From assembly GCA_002083615.1 (NCBI GenBank), contig MSXO01000023.1:1-16405 (forward strand): a stretch of DNA of 16,405 bases, written 5' to 3'. Below, in pieces: positions 7,699 to 15,113 of the stretch (position 1 is its first letter; the number at the start of each line of letters is the position of its first letter). A model generated the notes under the pieces. That model was not told the origin of the DNA. It saw only the letters and a list, made by a program, of their open reading frames with translations, and searched no databases. The stretch is from Proteobacteria bacterium ST_bin11. GTDB taxonomy: Bacteria > Pseudomonadota > Gammaproteobacteria > Methylococcales > Methylomonadaceae. A program made the translations under genes and the position numbers.

Positions 7699-8995
7699 CT
7701 TGACCGCAGGTTTTAGGCTGTAAAGGATGGGTGGCCGATACGATCCACACTGGATTTTCGGCCTGCATGCGATGCATGGACAGAATCGGGCTACTACGGG
7801 AAGCTTGAATCTGACAAGCGTCCCAGCCTGCGCCTAGCTGTTTCAGGGTCTCGACGGCGGTGGACAGGTTTTCCAGCGTGACGAAATTCATCACTAGCCA
7901 ACCCGCCGGGCGCAAACGCCCTAAACACAAGGCAATCAATTCCGCCAATTCGCCGCCGGAACCGCCGACGAATACCGCATCCGGATCGGGCCAAGTGTCG
8001 AGAAATTGCGGAGCCTTGCCATGCACGAAGCTGTAATTGCTGATGCCCCAGGCGGCTTGATTCTGTTCGACATTGGCGATGTCGTCGGCGTTTTTTTCGA
8101 TGGCAAATACATGCCCGTCCGGACACAAGCGCGCGGCCTCCAGCCCTACCGAGCCGGAGCCGGCACCGATGTCCCAGACAATACTGCTTCTTGTCAGCTG
8201 CATGCGGGCTAGCGATACAGCCCTCACTTCGCGTTTAGTGATCAGGCCTTTTTCCGGCTTGCGCTGCTGAAAGCTGTCGTCGCTGACACCAAATAGCACC
8301 GGTGCGGGCACAGACGCTTTGCGTTTCAGAATGACGACGTTGGGATCTCGATAGCTGTTTTGGGCCACCTCAGCGATGGTCAGCCAGGCGCTGACGCGCT
8401 GTTCCGCTTGCTTTAGGGCTTCGGCAATCGCCATTTCGAACACATCGGCCAAGCCTTCGATTTGCAATAAGCGGGCGATACGCGCCGGGGTGTTGTCCGG
8501 GCTGGTCAATATCGCCAGCAAATCGTGTTGGCGGCAGCGCTGAGCCAATTCGTACAAGCCATGCTCCGGCGTGGCCCCGCGCAGCCATTCACCGGCATCC
8601 TTACTGTGGATCGAAACGATAGTGGCGGCTTGCCAAGATAATTTCAACTCGGCAAAGGCCAATTGCAGGGTGCTCAGATTGGGCAGGATACTCACACGGC
8701 TGGATTCCAGTTTGCCGGCCAGAAACCCGGCGATGCCGTGACACAAGGGGTCACCAGTAGCCAGTACCGCGACCGCTTCATTTTGTGCCAACGCGGCATT
8801 GATCCAGTCCGGCACTTGTTTGATTTGCCCGGTTAAGTCGTAGTGTCTGGCTTCAATGATGTCATCAGCCAGCGTTGCCAGCAGACGGCTACCGGCAATG
8901 ACATGTTTGGCTTCGCGTAATACCTGCAAGGCCTCCTGGCTCAGGCTGGCGACGCCGTTGTCGAGTACGCCGATAAAACTGCACATCGCTTGCAT
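7688..8995 (-). CDS. cbiET: CbiET fusion (CobL type): C5,15-methyltransferase and decarboxylase
   Basis: Bifunctional protein (435 residues) that methylates C5 and C15 of the reduced precorrin-6 ring and removes the acetate carboxyl on ring C. The N-terminal CbiE part (about 1-210) shows IGVLDNGVASLS, the SAM-binding LATGDPLCHGIAGFL (78-92) and SIHSKDAGEW. The C-terminal CbiT part (about 235-420) is a class I methyltransferase with LITKREVRAV, VWDIGAGSGSVGLEAA (273-288) and AVFVGGSGGELAELI (340-354). The ATG at 8995 is chosen because a GGAAGGA ribosome binding site sits 7 bases upstream; the TTG at 9001 would be only one base from it. The gene begins 2 bases after the cbiD stop. CobL is the name used when the same fusion serves the aerobic pathway; CbiX and CbiD here indicate the anaerobic one. 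Confidence 0.95.
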   Translation of the reverse strand: MQAMCSFIGVLDNGVASLSQEALQVLREAKHVIAGSRLLATLADDIIEARHYDLTGQIKQVPDWINAALAQNEAVAVLATGDPLCHGIAGFLAGKLESSRVSILPNLSTLQLAFAELKLSWQAATIVSIHSKDAGEWLRGATPEHGLYELAQRCRQHDLLAILTSPDNTPARIARLLQIEGLADVFEMAIAEALKQAEQRVSAWLTIAEVAQNSYRDPNVVILKRKASVPAPVLFGVSDDSFQQRKPEKGLITKREVRAVSLARMQLTRSSIVWDIGAGSGSVGLEAARLCPDGHVFAIEKNADDIANVEQNQAAWGISNYSFVHGKAPQFLDTWPDPDAVFVGGSGGELAELIALCLGRLRPAGWLVMNFVTLENLSTAVETLKQLGAGWDACQIQASRSSPILSMHRMQAENPVWIVSATHPLQPKTCGQDEH

Positions 8996-8997
8996 GA

Positions 8998-10101
8998 TCA
9001 ATTCCTTCCGGCTTCGGCCAGTTTGTTGCCATCGAAATCACACACCAGAACACTGATGTGAAAACGGCCGGGATAACGGTTTTCCAAGGTGGCGATGACT
9101 CGGTTAGCCAGTTCGACATGAAATTCGTATTCCAACCCCAACTCGGCCATGCATTCGGAGGCGTAGCGAGCGGTTTCTTGAGCAGCGATGGCGTCGCACA
9201 CATCGTCCGGCGCACCGATGCTACGGGCAATATCAGCGACCAGTTCAACGTCGACCGGTGCACGACCGGCATGAGTAATGGTCTCGCCCTGGGCCATTTT
9301 GGTCAGCTTGCCGACCATGCCGCCGATGATGATGTTTTGAATGCCGCAACGAGCGGCGGCGTCCAGTGCGGGTGTTAGAAAGTCGCCCATTTGCACGAAA
9401 CAGCTTTCATCCAGCTCGGGCAATTCGCGCATCACGAATTTCTCGGTGCGGCCGCCGGTGGTCAGCACCACGCTAGCCTGCCCCTGATTGGCCGCCACTT
9501 CCACGCCTTGCACCACGCTAGCCCGAAATGCCGCCGTGGAATACGGATGCACGATCCCGGTCGTACCTAAAATCGAAATGCCGCCGATAATGCCCAAACG
9601 ATAGTTCAGGGTTTTTTTGGCCATCTCTTCGCCGCCCGGCACCGAGATTGTTACCTGTAAGCCTCGGGTTTTTAGCGCTTCGGCGGCGATCTGACGGATG
9701 TTATCTTCGATATTTTTTCGCGGAACCGGATTGATGGCCGGACCGCCGACCGCCAGACCCAAACCAGGCCGAGTGATCAGGCCTATGCCTGCGCCTCCTT
9801 GCAATACGATAGTGTCCGGTTGTTCTATCCACATCACATCCGCCGTCAGCCGAGCGCGATGGGTGCAGTCCGGATCGTCGCCGGCGTCTTTTTCGATGAC
9901 AGCATGTGCTCGGTCGTTCTGTACGAAGCTTTCTTCGACTTTGAACGCCACGTCTTGTCCGTTGGGCAGCACGCAGTCGATAGTGTCCGGCACGCGCCCA
10001 TTCAGCAAACCCTGCACTGCCGCCCGTGCAGCTGCCGCCGAACAGGCGCCGGTGGTGTAACCCTTGCGAGTACCTTTGGATTTGCGCTCCGGCATTGCCA
10101 T
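8998..10101 (-). CDS. cbiD: Cobalt-precorrin-5B C1-methyltransferase CbiD
   Basis: Methylates C1 of cobalt-precorrin-5B to give cobalt-precorrin-6A. CbiD is a marker of the anaerobic route, since the aerobic pathway uses the unrelated CobF. The 367-residue protein shows RKGYTTGACSAAAARAA (12-28), VEKDAGDDPDCTHRA-like residues around 70-84, GAGIGLITRPGLGLAVGGPAINPVPR (about 103-128), ISVPGGEEMAKKTLNYRLGI, and GGISILGTTGIVHPYS, all typical of the family. The ATG at 10101 lies 4 bases after the cbiC stop. A second in-frame ATG two codons in could be used instead; no strong ribosome binding site decides between them. Confidence 0.96.
   Translation of the reverse strand: MAMPERKSKGTRKGYTTGACSAAAARAAVQGLLNGRVPDTIDCVLPNGQDVAFKVEESFVQNDRAHAVIEKDAGDDPDCTHRARLTADVMWIEQPDTIVLQGGAGIGLITRPGLGLAVGGPAINPVPRKNIEDNIRQIAAEALKTRGLQVTISVPGGEEMAKKTLNYRLGIIGGISILGTTGIVHPYSTAAFRASVVQGVEVAANQGQASVVLTTGGRTEKFVMRELPELDESCFVQMGDFLTPALDAAARCGIQNIIIGGMVGKLTKMAQGETITHAGRAPVDVELVADIARSIGAPDDVCDAIAAQETARYASECMAELGLEYEFHVELANRVIATLENRYPGRFHISVLVCDFDGNKLAEAGRN
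9003..9009 (-). promoter_or_regulatory. Ribosome binding site that sets the cbiET start
   Basis: GGAAGGA on the minus strand, inside the 3' end of cbiD, is spaced 7 bases from the ATG at 8995. It is the clearest Shine-Dalgarno sequence I found at an internal junction and argues against the TTG at 9001. Confidence 0.75.
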
Positions 10102-10105
10102 GCTA

Positions 10106-10774
10106 TCAACCGTTTTTCTGCAGGGTTTCCGCCAAGCTCAACAAGGCATGAATCGCCGCGACGACCAAGGTCGAGCCGCCTTTGCGGCCACGGGTGATGA
10201 TCCATGGCACATCGTGTAATTCGGCGAGTAAATCCTTGGATTCCGCTGCCGAGACAAAACCGACCGGCATGCCGACGATCAGCGCCGGTTTAATGCCGTC
10301 TTCTTTGATCATCCGCAATACTTCCAACAACGCGGTGGGTGCATTACCGACGGCGACAATGCCACCATCGATTAAACCCAGGCGCTGCGCTTTACGCATG
10401 GCTTGTACCGCACGGGTACTGTTGACCTGTTTGGCGGCGGCTATGACATCTGCATCAGCGATGAACTGGCGGGCGCTGATGCCAAAATGCGCCAGGCGCG
10501 GCTGCGATAGGCCGACGCAAATCATTTCCACGTCGGCAACGATAGGCACACCATTTAAAATGGCTTGAATACCATCTTCGATTGCATGCGCGGAAAACTC
10601 GGTCAGGCCATTGAATTCAAAATCCGCAGTGGCGTGGATCATGCGCCGCACCACTTGCCATTGCCCATCGGAATAATGGTGCTCGCCGACTTCGCGGTCG
10701 ACGATGGCAAAGGAATCGTGTTCGATTTGTTGCCCAGCCTGGGTCAGTTGTTCGGTTTGAATGTTGTGGCTCAT
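10106..10774 (-). CDS. cbiC: Precorrin-8 methylmutase CbiC
   Basis: Moves the methyl group from C11 to C12 of cobalt-precorrin-8 to give cobyrinic acid. The 222-residue protein contains the catalytic-histidine block RRMIHATADFEF (His47), then ADVEMICVGLSQPRLA, STRAVQAMRKA, GGIVAVGNAPTALLEVL and KPALIVGMPVGFVSAAESK, the ordered motifs of CbiC/CobH. It sits 6 bases after cbiX and 4 bases before cbiD. Nothing looks broken. CbiC and CobH differ only by pathway, and the surrounding genes favour CbiC. Confidence 0.96.
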   Translation of the reverse strand: MSHNIQTEQLTQAGQQIEHDSFAIVDREVGEHHYSDGQWQVVRRMIHATADFEFNGLTEFSAHAIEDGIQAILNGVPIVADVEMICVGLSQPRLAHFGISARQFIADADVIAAAKQVNSTRAVQAMRKAQRLGLIDGGIVAVGNAPTALLEVLRMIKEDGIKPALIVGMPVGFVSAAESKDLLAELHDVPWIITRGRKGGSTLVVAAIHALLSLAETLQKNG

Positions 10775-10780
10775 GGCTAA

Positions 10781-11602
10781 TCAATGATGGTGGTGATGTT
10801 CGGCTTGCTCGCGATACTGACAGCCGTCGCATTCCAGCATTTTCGGCGCGACCGGGTCGGAGGCTTCGGTAACCCGTTGATCAAGCAATTTAAAAATGGC
10901 CGGATCAAAACCAAAATACGTACCGGCACCGAAGACAATCTGCGGATATTGGCTTTGCAAGCGTTCGATTTGTTTGCCGATGCGCTCGATCAGCAAGCCG
11001 GTAAACAGGTAATAGGGCAAAATCGCAATCTGCGTCATGCCCAGTCGTACTTGACGTTGCACGGCGGTTTCCAAACGCGGATGGGTAATACCGGTGAAGG
11101 CAATGTCGACGAGTTCATGCTCGGTAGCTTCAAACAGCCAACGCCCCAGTTTTGCTAGTTCACCGTTGGCGACTTTGTCGGAGGAGCCGCGACCTAAAAT
11201 GATCACGCCGGTGGTTTTCGGGTCGGGCATGGCCAAAGATTTGAGTGCCGTTTTGAGCTGTTTTTGCAGAATGGCCAGCAAGGTTTCATTGCTTCCTAGA
11301 TGTGGCGCGTAGATGAATTCGACCGCCGGAAAATTTTCGCGGGCCTCCTCGATATGCTCGGGAATTTCCATCTTCACATGCCCGGCGGCGCTGATGATCA
11401 GCGGCACGACTATCACGCGGCTAGATCCTTGCGCGGCGCGGCTCAATCCTTCTTCCAACAGCACCTCGGCGAGTTCGATATAGCACAACTCAATGCGCCA
11501 GTCAGGGTGTTGCGCCTGCCATTGTTGTTGAAATTCGCGAATTTCATCATTGCCGGCCTGATTGCGCGAACCGTGGCCGACCAAGAGAACTGTGGTTGTC
11601 AT
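10781..11602 (-). CDS. cbiX: Sirohydrochlorin cobaltochelatase CbiX with Cys and His tail
   Basis: Inserts cobalt into sirohydrochlorin, committing the intermediate to B12. The 273-residue length marks the long, two-domain form (CbiXL). The first half carries LLVGHGSRNQAGN with His10 and SAAGHVKMEIPEHI with His75, the metal-binding histidines. The second half is the degenerate repeat (LGRGSSD, where the first histidine is replaced by Arg; LPYYLFTGLLIERI). The C-terminus reads MLECDGCQYREQAE followed by five histidines up to the stop. A Cys-x2-Cys motif and His-rich stretch near the end are known from Bacillus megaterium CbiX, where an Fe-S cluster has been reported. The His run may store or deliver cobalt. 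It lies 2 bases after cbiF. Confidence 0.95.
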   Translation of the reverse strand: MTTTVLLVGHGSRNQAGNDEIREFQQQWQAQHPDWRIELCYIELAEVLLEEGLSRAAQGSSRVIVVPLIISAAGHVKMEIPEHIEEARENFPAVEFIYAPHLGSNETLLAILQKQLKTALKSLAMPDPKTTGVIILGRGSSDKVANGELAKLGRWLFEATEHELVDIAFTGITHPRLETAVQRQVRLGMTQIAILPYYLFTGLLIERIGKQIERLQSQYPQIVFGAGTYFGFDPAIFKLLDQRVTEASDPVAPKMLECDGCQYREQAEHHHHH

Positions 11603-11604
11603 GC

Positions 11605-12405
11605 TTATTCCTTAGGCTGAGGCCGCTCGGCGCGGCGAAAACGATGGGTAAAACCGGCATCATAAAGTTTGGATTTTTTTAACGATGGCCAGTGCCGCGC
11701 GCCCAAGGTGGGGCTGATGACGATCATGGCCTGACTGTTGATTTTGGCGGCTCGGCAGCGTTCGCGAATATCAGCCAGGGTGCCGCGAATAATCTGTTGT
11801 TCGCTCGGCCAGCTGGCCTTATGAACCACCAATACCGGGGAATCATCAGCCCAGTTGGCGGCTTTTAATTCGCGTTCGATCAAGGGCAACAAGGTGATCG
11901 ATAAAAACAGGCACAGCGTGGTGTGATGGCTGGCCAGTTCTTGCAAGGATTCACCGTCCGGCATCGGCGTGCGGCCTTCAACACGGGTAAGAATCACGGT
12001 CTGCGTGACTTCGGGTAAGGTCAGGCTTTCGACTGCGCAAGCCATCGCAGCAAACGCCGACGAGACGCCCGGCACTACTTCGACGGCAATGTTGGCCGCA
12101 TCCAGTGGTTGCACCATTTCAATCAATGCACCGTACAAGCCAGGGTCGCCGGTTTGCAGGCGAATGACGGTTTTGCCCGGACCGGCTTGTTCGGTCAGCC
12201 AGTTGGTAATCTGCTCCAAAGTCATGTCTTTGGAATCTTTGATCACGCAAGTGCTTGGGGCCCATTGCGTCGCTGCGGCCTGTACCAGAGAGCCTGCGAA
12301 CAAAATGGCATCCGCTTTGGCAATTAAGTCGCGACCTTTGACAGTGATTAAATCAGGATCACCGGGACCTGCGCCGACAAACCACACTTTAGGTTGAATG
12401 CTCAT
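11605..12405 (-). CDS. cbiF: Cobalt-precorrin-4 C11-methyltransferase CbiF
   Basis: Adds the C11 methyl to cobalt-precorrin-4, forming cobalt-precorrin-5A. Motifs in order: VWFVGAGPGDPDLITVKG (7-24), FAGSLV (36-41), the DSKDMTLEQI block (57-66), RLQTGDPGLYGAL (82-94), VEVVPGVSSAFAAMA (108-122) and TRVEGRTPMPDGE. DS-x-x-MTLE and RVEGRTPMP are characteristic of CbiF/CobM and separate it from CysG and CbiH. It has 266 residues, slightly longer than the usual roughly 250 because of a basic C-terminal tail (HRFRRAERPQPKE). The ATG overlaps the cbiA stop as ATGA. Confidence 0.96.
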   Translation of the reverse strand: MSIQPKVWFVGAGPGDPDLITVKGRDLIAKADAILFAGSLVQAAATQWAPSTCVIKDSKDMTLEQITNWLTEQAGPGKTVIRLQTGDPGLYGALIEMVQPLDAANIAVEVVPGVSSAFAAMACAVESLTLPEVTQTVILTRVEGRTPMPDGESLQELASHHTTLCLFLSITLLPLIERELKAANWADDSPVLVVHKASWPSEQQIIRGTLADIRERCRAAKINSQAMIVISPTLGARHWPSLKKSKLYDAGFTHRFRRAERPQPKE

Positions 12406-13700
12406 AGAAAAAATCCAGCCGCGACCTGGGGGTTGAACGGAAAGTAGGTGTGCAGATAAGACGCTTGCAACGAACCCAGCTGATAAAAGTTTTCGTTACG
12501 GCGACGATTGCGTTGGGGCTTCGATTCGGTGAACGGCTGCAGTGTGGTTTCCAGTTGCGAGTGATGAAAGCTATGCCCGCGAATTTCACCTTGTTCCAAC
12601 TGCACGCTGTGCATGCCAAGATTGACCAGCCGTTTTTGCATCTGCGCGCTAGCGGGTAGTAATCCTGCCATCGCTGCCGCATTGCCGTCTTTATCGGCCA
12701 AACGTTCCAGCAAATATAAAAAACCGCCACATTCGGCGTAAATCGGTTTACCGGCTTGATGATGTTGCTGCAAGGCTTGTTTCATGGCGACATTGTCGGC
12801 CAATGTTTGGAGATGTAGTTCCGGGTAACCGCCGGGCAAATAAACACTGTCTGCCTCGGGTAATACGTGGTCTGCGAGCGGCGAGAAAAACGTCAGTTCA
12901 GCGCCCATGGCTTGCAAACAATCCAGATTTGCTTGATAGATAAACGAAAATGCGGCATCGCGAGCTACCGCGATACGCTTACCAGTCAGCAATTTCGGCG
13001 GCGGATCGGTAGTAATCGGCGCGAAGGTGACCGGCTCCGGCAATCGGCACGGCGCAAGACTGCCGAGCAATTCGGCGGCTCGCGCCAGGCGAAGATCGAG
13101 ATCGCCGATTTCGTCGGCCTGCAACAAACCCAGATGTCGCGAAGGTAAGCCGACCGCGTCGTCTTTCGCCATCGCCACCAGCAAAGGCATGTTATTCGGC
13201 AACGCTTCTTCTAGCAGTTTGGCATGACTAGGACTGCCGACTTTGTTGGCGATGACCCCGGCAAACGGTAAGTTGGCACGGCAATGGGCTAAGCCATAAG
13301 CTACTGCGGCAAAAGTTTGTGCCATGCCGCCCGCATCGATGACAACGGCCACAGGCACGTCCAGTGTTTGTGCCAAATCGGCGCTGCTGCTATCGCCGTC
13401 GAACAAGCCCATGGCACCTTCAATCAAGATAACGTCAGCGTCGGCGGCGGCGTTATAAAGCATCTCACGGCAATGCGCTTCGCCCATCATCCATAAATCC
13501 AGCTGATAAACCGGTTGTCCGCAAGCAAAGCTCAATATTTGCGGATCGATAAAATCCGGGCCGGTTTTGAACACGCGTACCGTGCGGTTTTGCTGGCGAT
13601 GGTAATACGCCAAAGCCGCCGTAATGGTGGTTTTGCCTTGCCCGGAGGCAGGGGCGCTGATCAATATCGCCGGGCAATGGCGTGTTGCGGTAGCATTCAT
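12402..13700 (-). CDS. cbiA: Cobyrinate a,c-diamide synthase CbiA
   Basis: ATP- and glutamine-dependent amidation of the a and c side chains of cobyrinic acid. The N-terminal synthetase domain has the P-loop SAPASGQGKTT (residues 15-25 from the ATG at 13700), FKTGPDFIDP (44-53) and EGAMGLFDG (94-102). The C-terminal class I glutamine amidotransferase domain has LPGGYPELH (288-296), the nucleophile Cys324 in YAECGGFLYL, and the histidine of SYLHTYFPFNP near the end. The length of 432 residues is normal. A GTG directly upstream (13703) is the alternative start and overlaps the cbtA stop; ATG is preferred. Cys, P-loop and His are all intact. Confidence 0.96.
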   Translation of the reverse strand: MNATATRHCPAILISAPASGQGKTTITAALAYYHRQQNRTVRVFKTGPDFIDPQILSFACGQPVYQLDLWMMGEAHCREMLYNAAADADVILIEGAMGLFDGDSSSADLAQTLDVPVAVVIDAGGMAQTFAAVAYGLAHCRANLPFAGVIANKVGSPSHAKLLEEALPNNMPLLVAMAKDDAVGLPSRHLGLLQADEIGDLDLRLARAAELLGSLAPCRLPEPVTFAPITTDPPPKLLTGKRIAVARDAAFSFIYQANLDCLQAMGAELTFFSPLADHVLPEADSVYLPGGYPELHLQTLADNVAMKQALQQHHQAGKPIYAECGGFLYLLERLADKDGNAAAMAGLLPASAQMQKRLVNLGMHSVQLEQGEIRGHSFHHSQLETTLQPFTESKPQRNRRRNENFYQLGSLQASYLHTYFPFNPQVAAGFFL

Positions 13701-13702
13701 CA

Positions 13703-14350
13703 CTAAAACGTTACTTTACGCAACAATCGGCCCGATATGGCGCCTAAGGTCAGCCAGAAAATAGCGTTGTTGATGGATGTCAACACCACAAAATGCTGTT
13801 GTAAGGCTTCGGGCGCTAAAGCCTGGGCAACCTCCGGATGCGGTGCGCCGATCAGATGCGGTAAGGCCAGTAAGCCAGCGCCGCCGATTTGCAGCCAGCG
13901 CTGTTTGGTCAAAAACAGACCAAACAAGCCAATGGCTGTGGCCGCCGCAGTAAATAGCCACCACGCTTGGCGACTATGTAATTCGGCGCTGTCGGTGCCG
14001 GGCAACTCCGGCGGCAAGCCCAATGATGGCGCGACAAAAAACACCAAATAACCGGCCAAACCCCAGCCGAGTCCGTACAGGTAACCGCGTTGATCCCGCC
14101 AGTACAGGGCGGCACTGATCAACAAGGCAAAGCCGAAGCCGGTCAGGCCATTGAACAGCAAGGTAAAGCCATTGCGTTGCCAGCCGTCCATCGGTTGCCA
14201 ATCATGCACATGCTCGGCCGATGGTGTTTCGAATTGTTCGGCGGCCAAAATCAAGGGCGAGGTTTGATAGTGTTGGAGCACGCTGAGTAACAAGCCGCCC
14301 AATAGTCCCGCCAGTAGCGAGATGGTGACCAGCTTACGAAAATCCGCCAT
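13703..14350 (-). CDS. cbtA: CbtA, predicted cobalt transporter subunit
   Basis: Membrane protein of 215 residues with about five hydrophobic segments: roughly 7-26, 62-83, 90-112, 130-148 and 190-210. The CbtA signature is visible in the first loop and second helix (QRNGFTLLFNGLTGFGFALLI) and in GLGWGLAGYLVFFVAPSLGLPPELPG. CbtA was predicted to import cobalt because it is controlled by B12 riboswitches and paired with the small CbtB; direct transport data are scarce to my knowledge. Here it follows cbtB by one base and precedes cbiA with overlapping stop and start triplets, placing cobalt uptake ahead of the pathway. Confidence 0.92.
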   Translation of the reverse strand: MADFRKLVTISLLAGLLGGLLLSVLQHYQTSPLILAAEQFETPSAEHVHDWQPMDGWQRNGFTLLFNGLTGFGFALLISAALYWRDQRGYLYGLGWGLAGYLVFFVAPSLGLPPELPGTDSAELHSRQAWWLFTAAATAIGLFGLFLTKQRWLQIGGAGLLALPHLIGAPHPEVAQALAPEALQQHFVVLTSINNAIFWLTLGAISGRLLRKVTF

Positions 14351-14351
14351 G

Positions 14352-14528
14352 TTAATGGCAAGGAAAAGCTGCGCTGTGACGTCCGTCGTGGGCGGCGTTA
14401 TGCAGGTAGTTGTTAGCGTCCTGCAAGAAACCCAAACCTAACACGACGGTCAGGCCCAAAACAATAGCACTCAGGCCGGGCAGGATTTTTGAGGAAGAAA
14501 GGGTGGTAGATGCCGCGAGTGTTTTCAT
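14352..14528 (-). CDS. cbtB: CbtB, small predicted cobalt transporter subunit
   Basis: A 58-residue protein with one membrane segment (about 17-36, LPGLSAIVLGLTVVLGLGFL) and a C-terminal tail rich in possible metal ligands (His43, His47, His51, Cys57, His58 in YLHNAAHDGRHSAAFPCH). This matches CbtB, whose conserved C-terminal histidines are thought to bind cobalt for CbtA. The ATG at 14528 gives the normal family size; a TTG at 14576 is in frame but lies right at the riboswitch T-run. It is the first gene after the riboswitch. The Shine-Dalgarno sequence is weak (GGAA about 9 bases upstream). Confidence 0.9.
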   Translation of the reverse strand: MKTLAASTTLSSSKILPGLSAIVLGLTVVLGLGFLQDANNYLHNAAHDGRHSAAFPCH

Positions 14529-14579
14529 GGTTGTCTGTTCCGAATAAGGTGGACGGAATAACAGAGGGAAAGACAAACC

Positions 14580-14629
14580 AAAAAAAACCGATTTGACAGA
14601 TCGCCCTCCGCAATACTGTTGACTACAGT
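14580..14629 (-). promoter_or_regulatory. Riboswitch expression platform with possible attenuator
   Basis: After the aptamer come a hairpin ACTGT/ACAGT (14629-14615), then ATTG-CGGAGGG-CGAT (14614-14600), whose 7-base loop with the preceding G is complementary in 6 of 8 positions to the CCCCCGC loop at 14677-14671. This fits the L5-L13 kissing loop of cobalamin riboswitches. The CGAT (14603-14600) can instead pair with ATCG (14592-14589), just before eight T residues (14587-14580). That alternative is a short 4-bp stem, so a transcription terminator is possible but weak. Confidence 0.55.
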
Positions 14630-14736
14630 TTTAGGCCTGTCTCCGGGCTCGTGACGAATCACCTACCGTTGCGGGGGCAGCGTCGGCATTTAACCGACTT
14701 CCAGTTTCACCCGCCAAGAGCGGGAACCTTAAAACC
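14629..14736 (-). ncRNA. Cobalamin riboswitch aptamer
   Basis: On the minus strand the conserved elements occur in the right order: GGTTTTAAGG, then GGGTGAAACTGGGAAGTC (14712 down), the GTCGG/CCGAC stem, GCTGCCCCCGCAACGGTA (14681-14664) and the B12 box GAGCCCGGAGACAGGCC (14650-14634). The element binds adenosylcobalamin or related corrinoids and lowers expression of downstream genes. It lies about 100 bases before cbtB with the -10 box just upstream, so it should control the whole cbt-cbi-cysG operon. Confidence 0.97.
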
Positions 14737-14743
14737 AGCGGCG

Positions 14744-14772
14744 ATTGTATGCCGCAGCTAGTCGTAGGGCAA
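14744..14772 (-). promoter_or_regulatory. Sigma70-like promoter of the B12 operon
   Basis: Minus-strand TTGCCC (14772-14767) and TACAAT (14749-14744) are separated by 17 bases, matching the consensus at 4 of 6 and 5 of 6 positions. Transcription would begin close to the 5' end of the riboswitch aptamer, as expected. The -10 box sits inside a small inverted repeat, GCGGC and GCCGC, which could be an operator or chance. Confidence 0.65.
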
Positions 14773-14826
14773 ATGAAATGTATTGAAATAAGAATAAACT
14801 GTGCGGCAGCAGTTCCTCTCGACAAG

Positions 14827-15075
14827 TTATCGATCAACCAGTAATCGCCCGCAACGAGTGATTCTATCAAAACTAAACACATGCTCTCTCGGGCTTTCAT
14901 AACAACGCCCCACCAATCTTCGTCTGTAATCCGGCTCGCCTTTTTCGAGATAAATAGTGGCGCCACAAATGGGACATGCCGCCGAATACCGAACTAACCG
15001 AATTACTCTTAAATCCCCGTCTCGTAGCAGTTCGAACTGGGCAGACTGTTCATGAAAATTTGTAAACAGTTCATG
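14827..15075 (-). pseudogene. 3' fragment of a zinc-ribbon-like gene cut by the IS
   Basis: The open frame encodes about 82 residues up to the TAA at 14827-14829: an N-terminal stretch ending FELLRDGDLRVIRLVRYSA, then CPICG, and a second cysteine region LVGRCYESPREHVFSFDR with RCGRLL at the end. The CPIC knuckle and following cysteines suggest a zinc ribbon. The family has no function I can name. No ATG exists in the fragment; the frame runs into the IS end and a TTG there (15087) is the only possible start. The fragment is therefore probably the 3' part of a gene broken by the IS at 15076-16334. It runs in the same direction as the B12 operon and ends about 55 bases before its -35 box. Confidence 0.65.
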
Positions 15076-15113
15076 TGTAGTGGTCAACTTTTTTCGGACA
15101 CTAAAATAGGTTG
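15076..15113. repeat. IS terminal inverted repeat, orfB end
   Basis: Begins TGTAGTGGTC and agrees with the opposite end over 38 bases at about 27 positions, including GGACAC and AATAGGTTG. The orfB stop codon (15084-15086) lies inside it. Confidence 0.85.

Noticed and set aside
10781..10800. The terminal His5 of CbiX as a cloning tag or vector artefact
   Set aside because: The codons are mixed CAT/CAC, there are five and not six, the next operon gene follows 6 bases later, and His-rich segments are known in CbiX proteins.
14631..14966. A minus-strand open frame of 111 codons across the riboswitch
   Set aside because: It runs through the riboswitch aptamer and the end of the zinc-ribbon fragment in another frame. 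The conserved RNA elements explain this DNA better.
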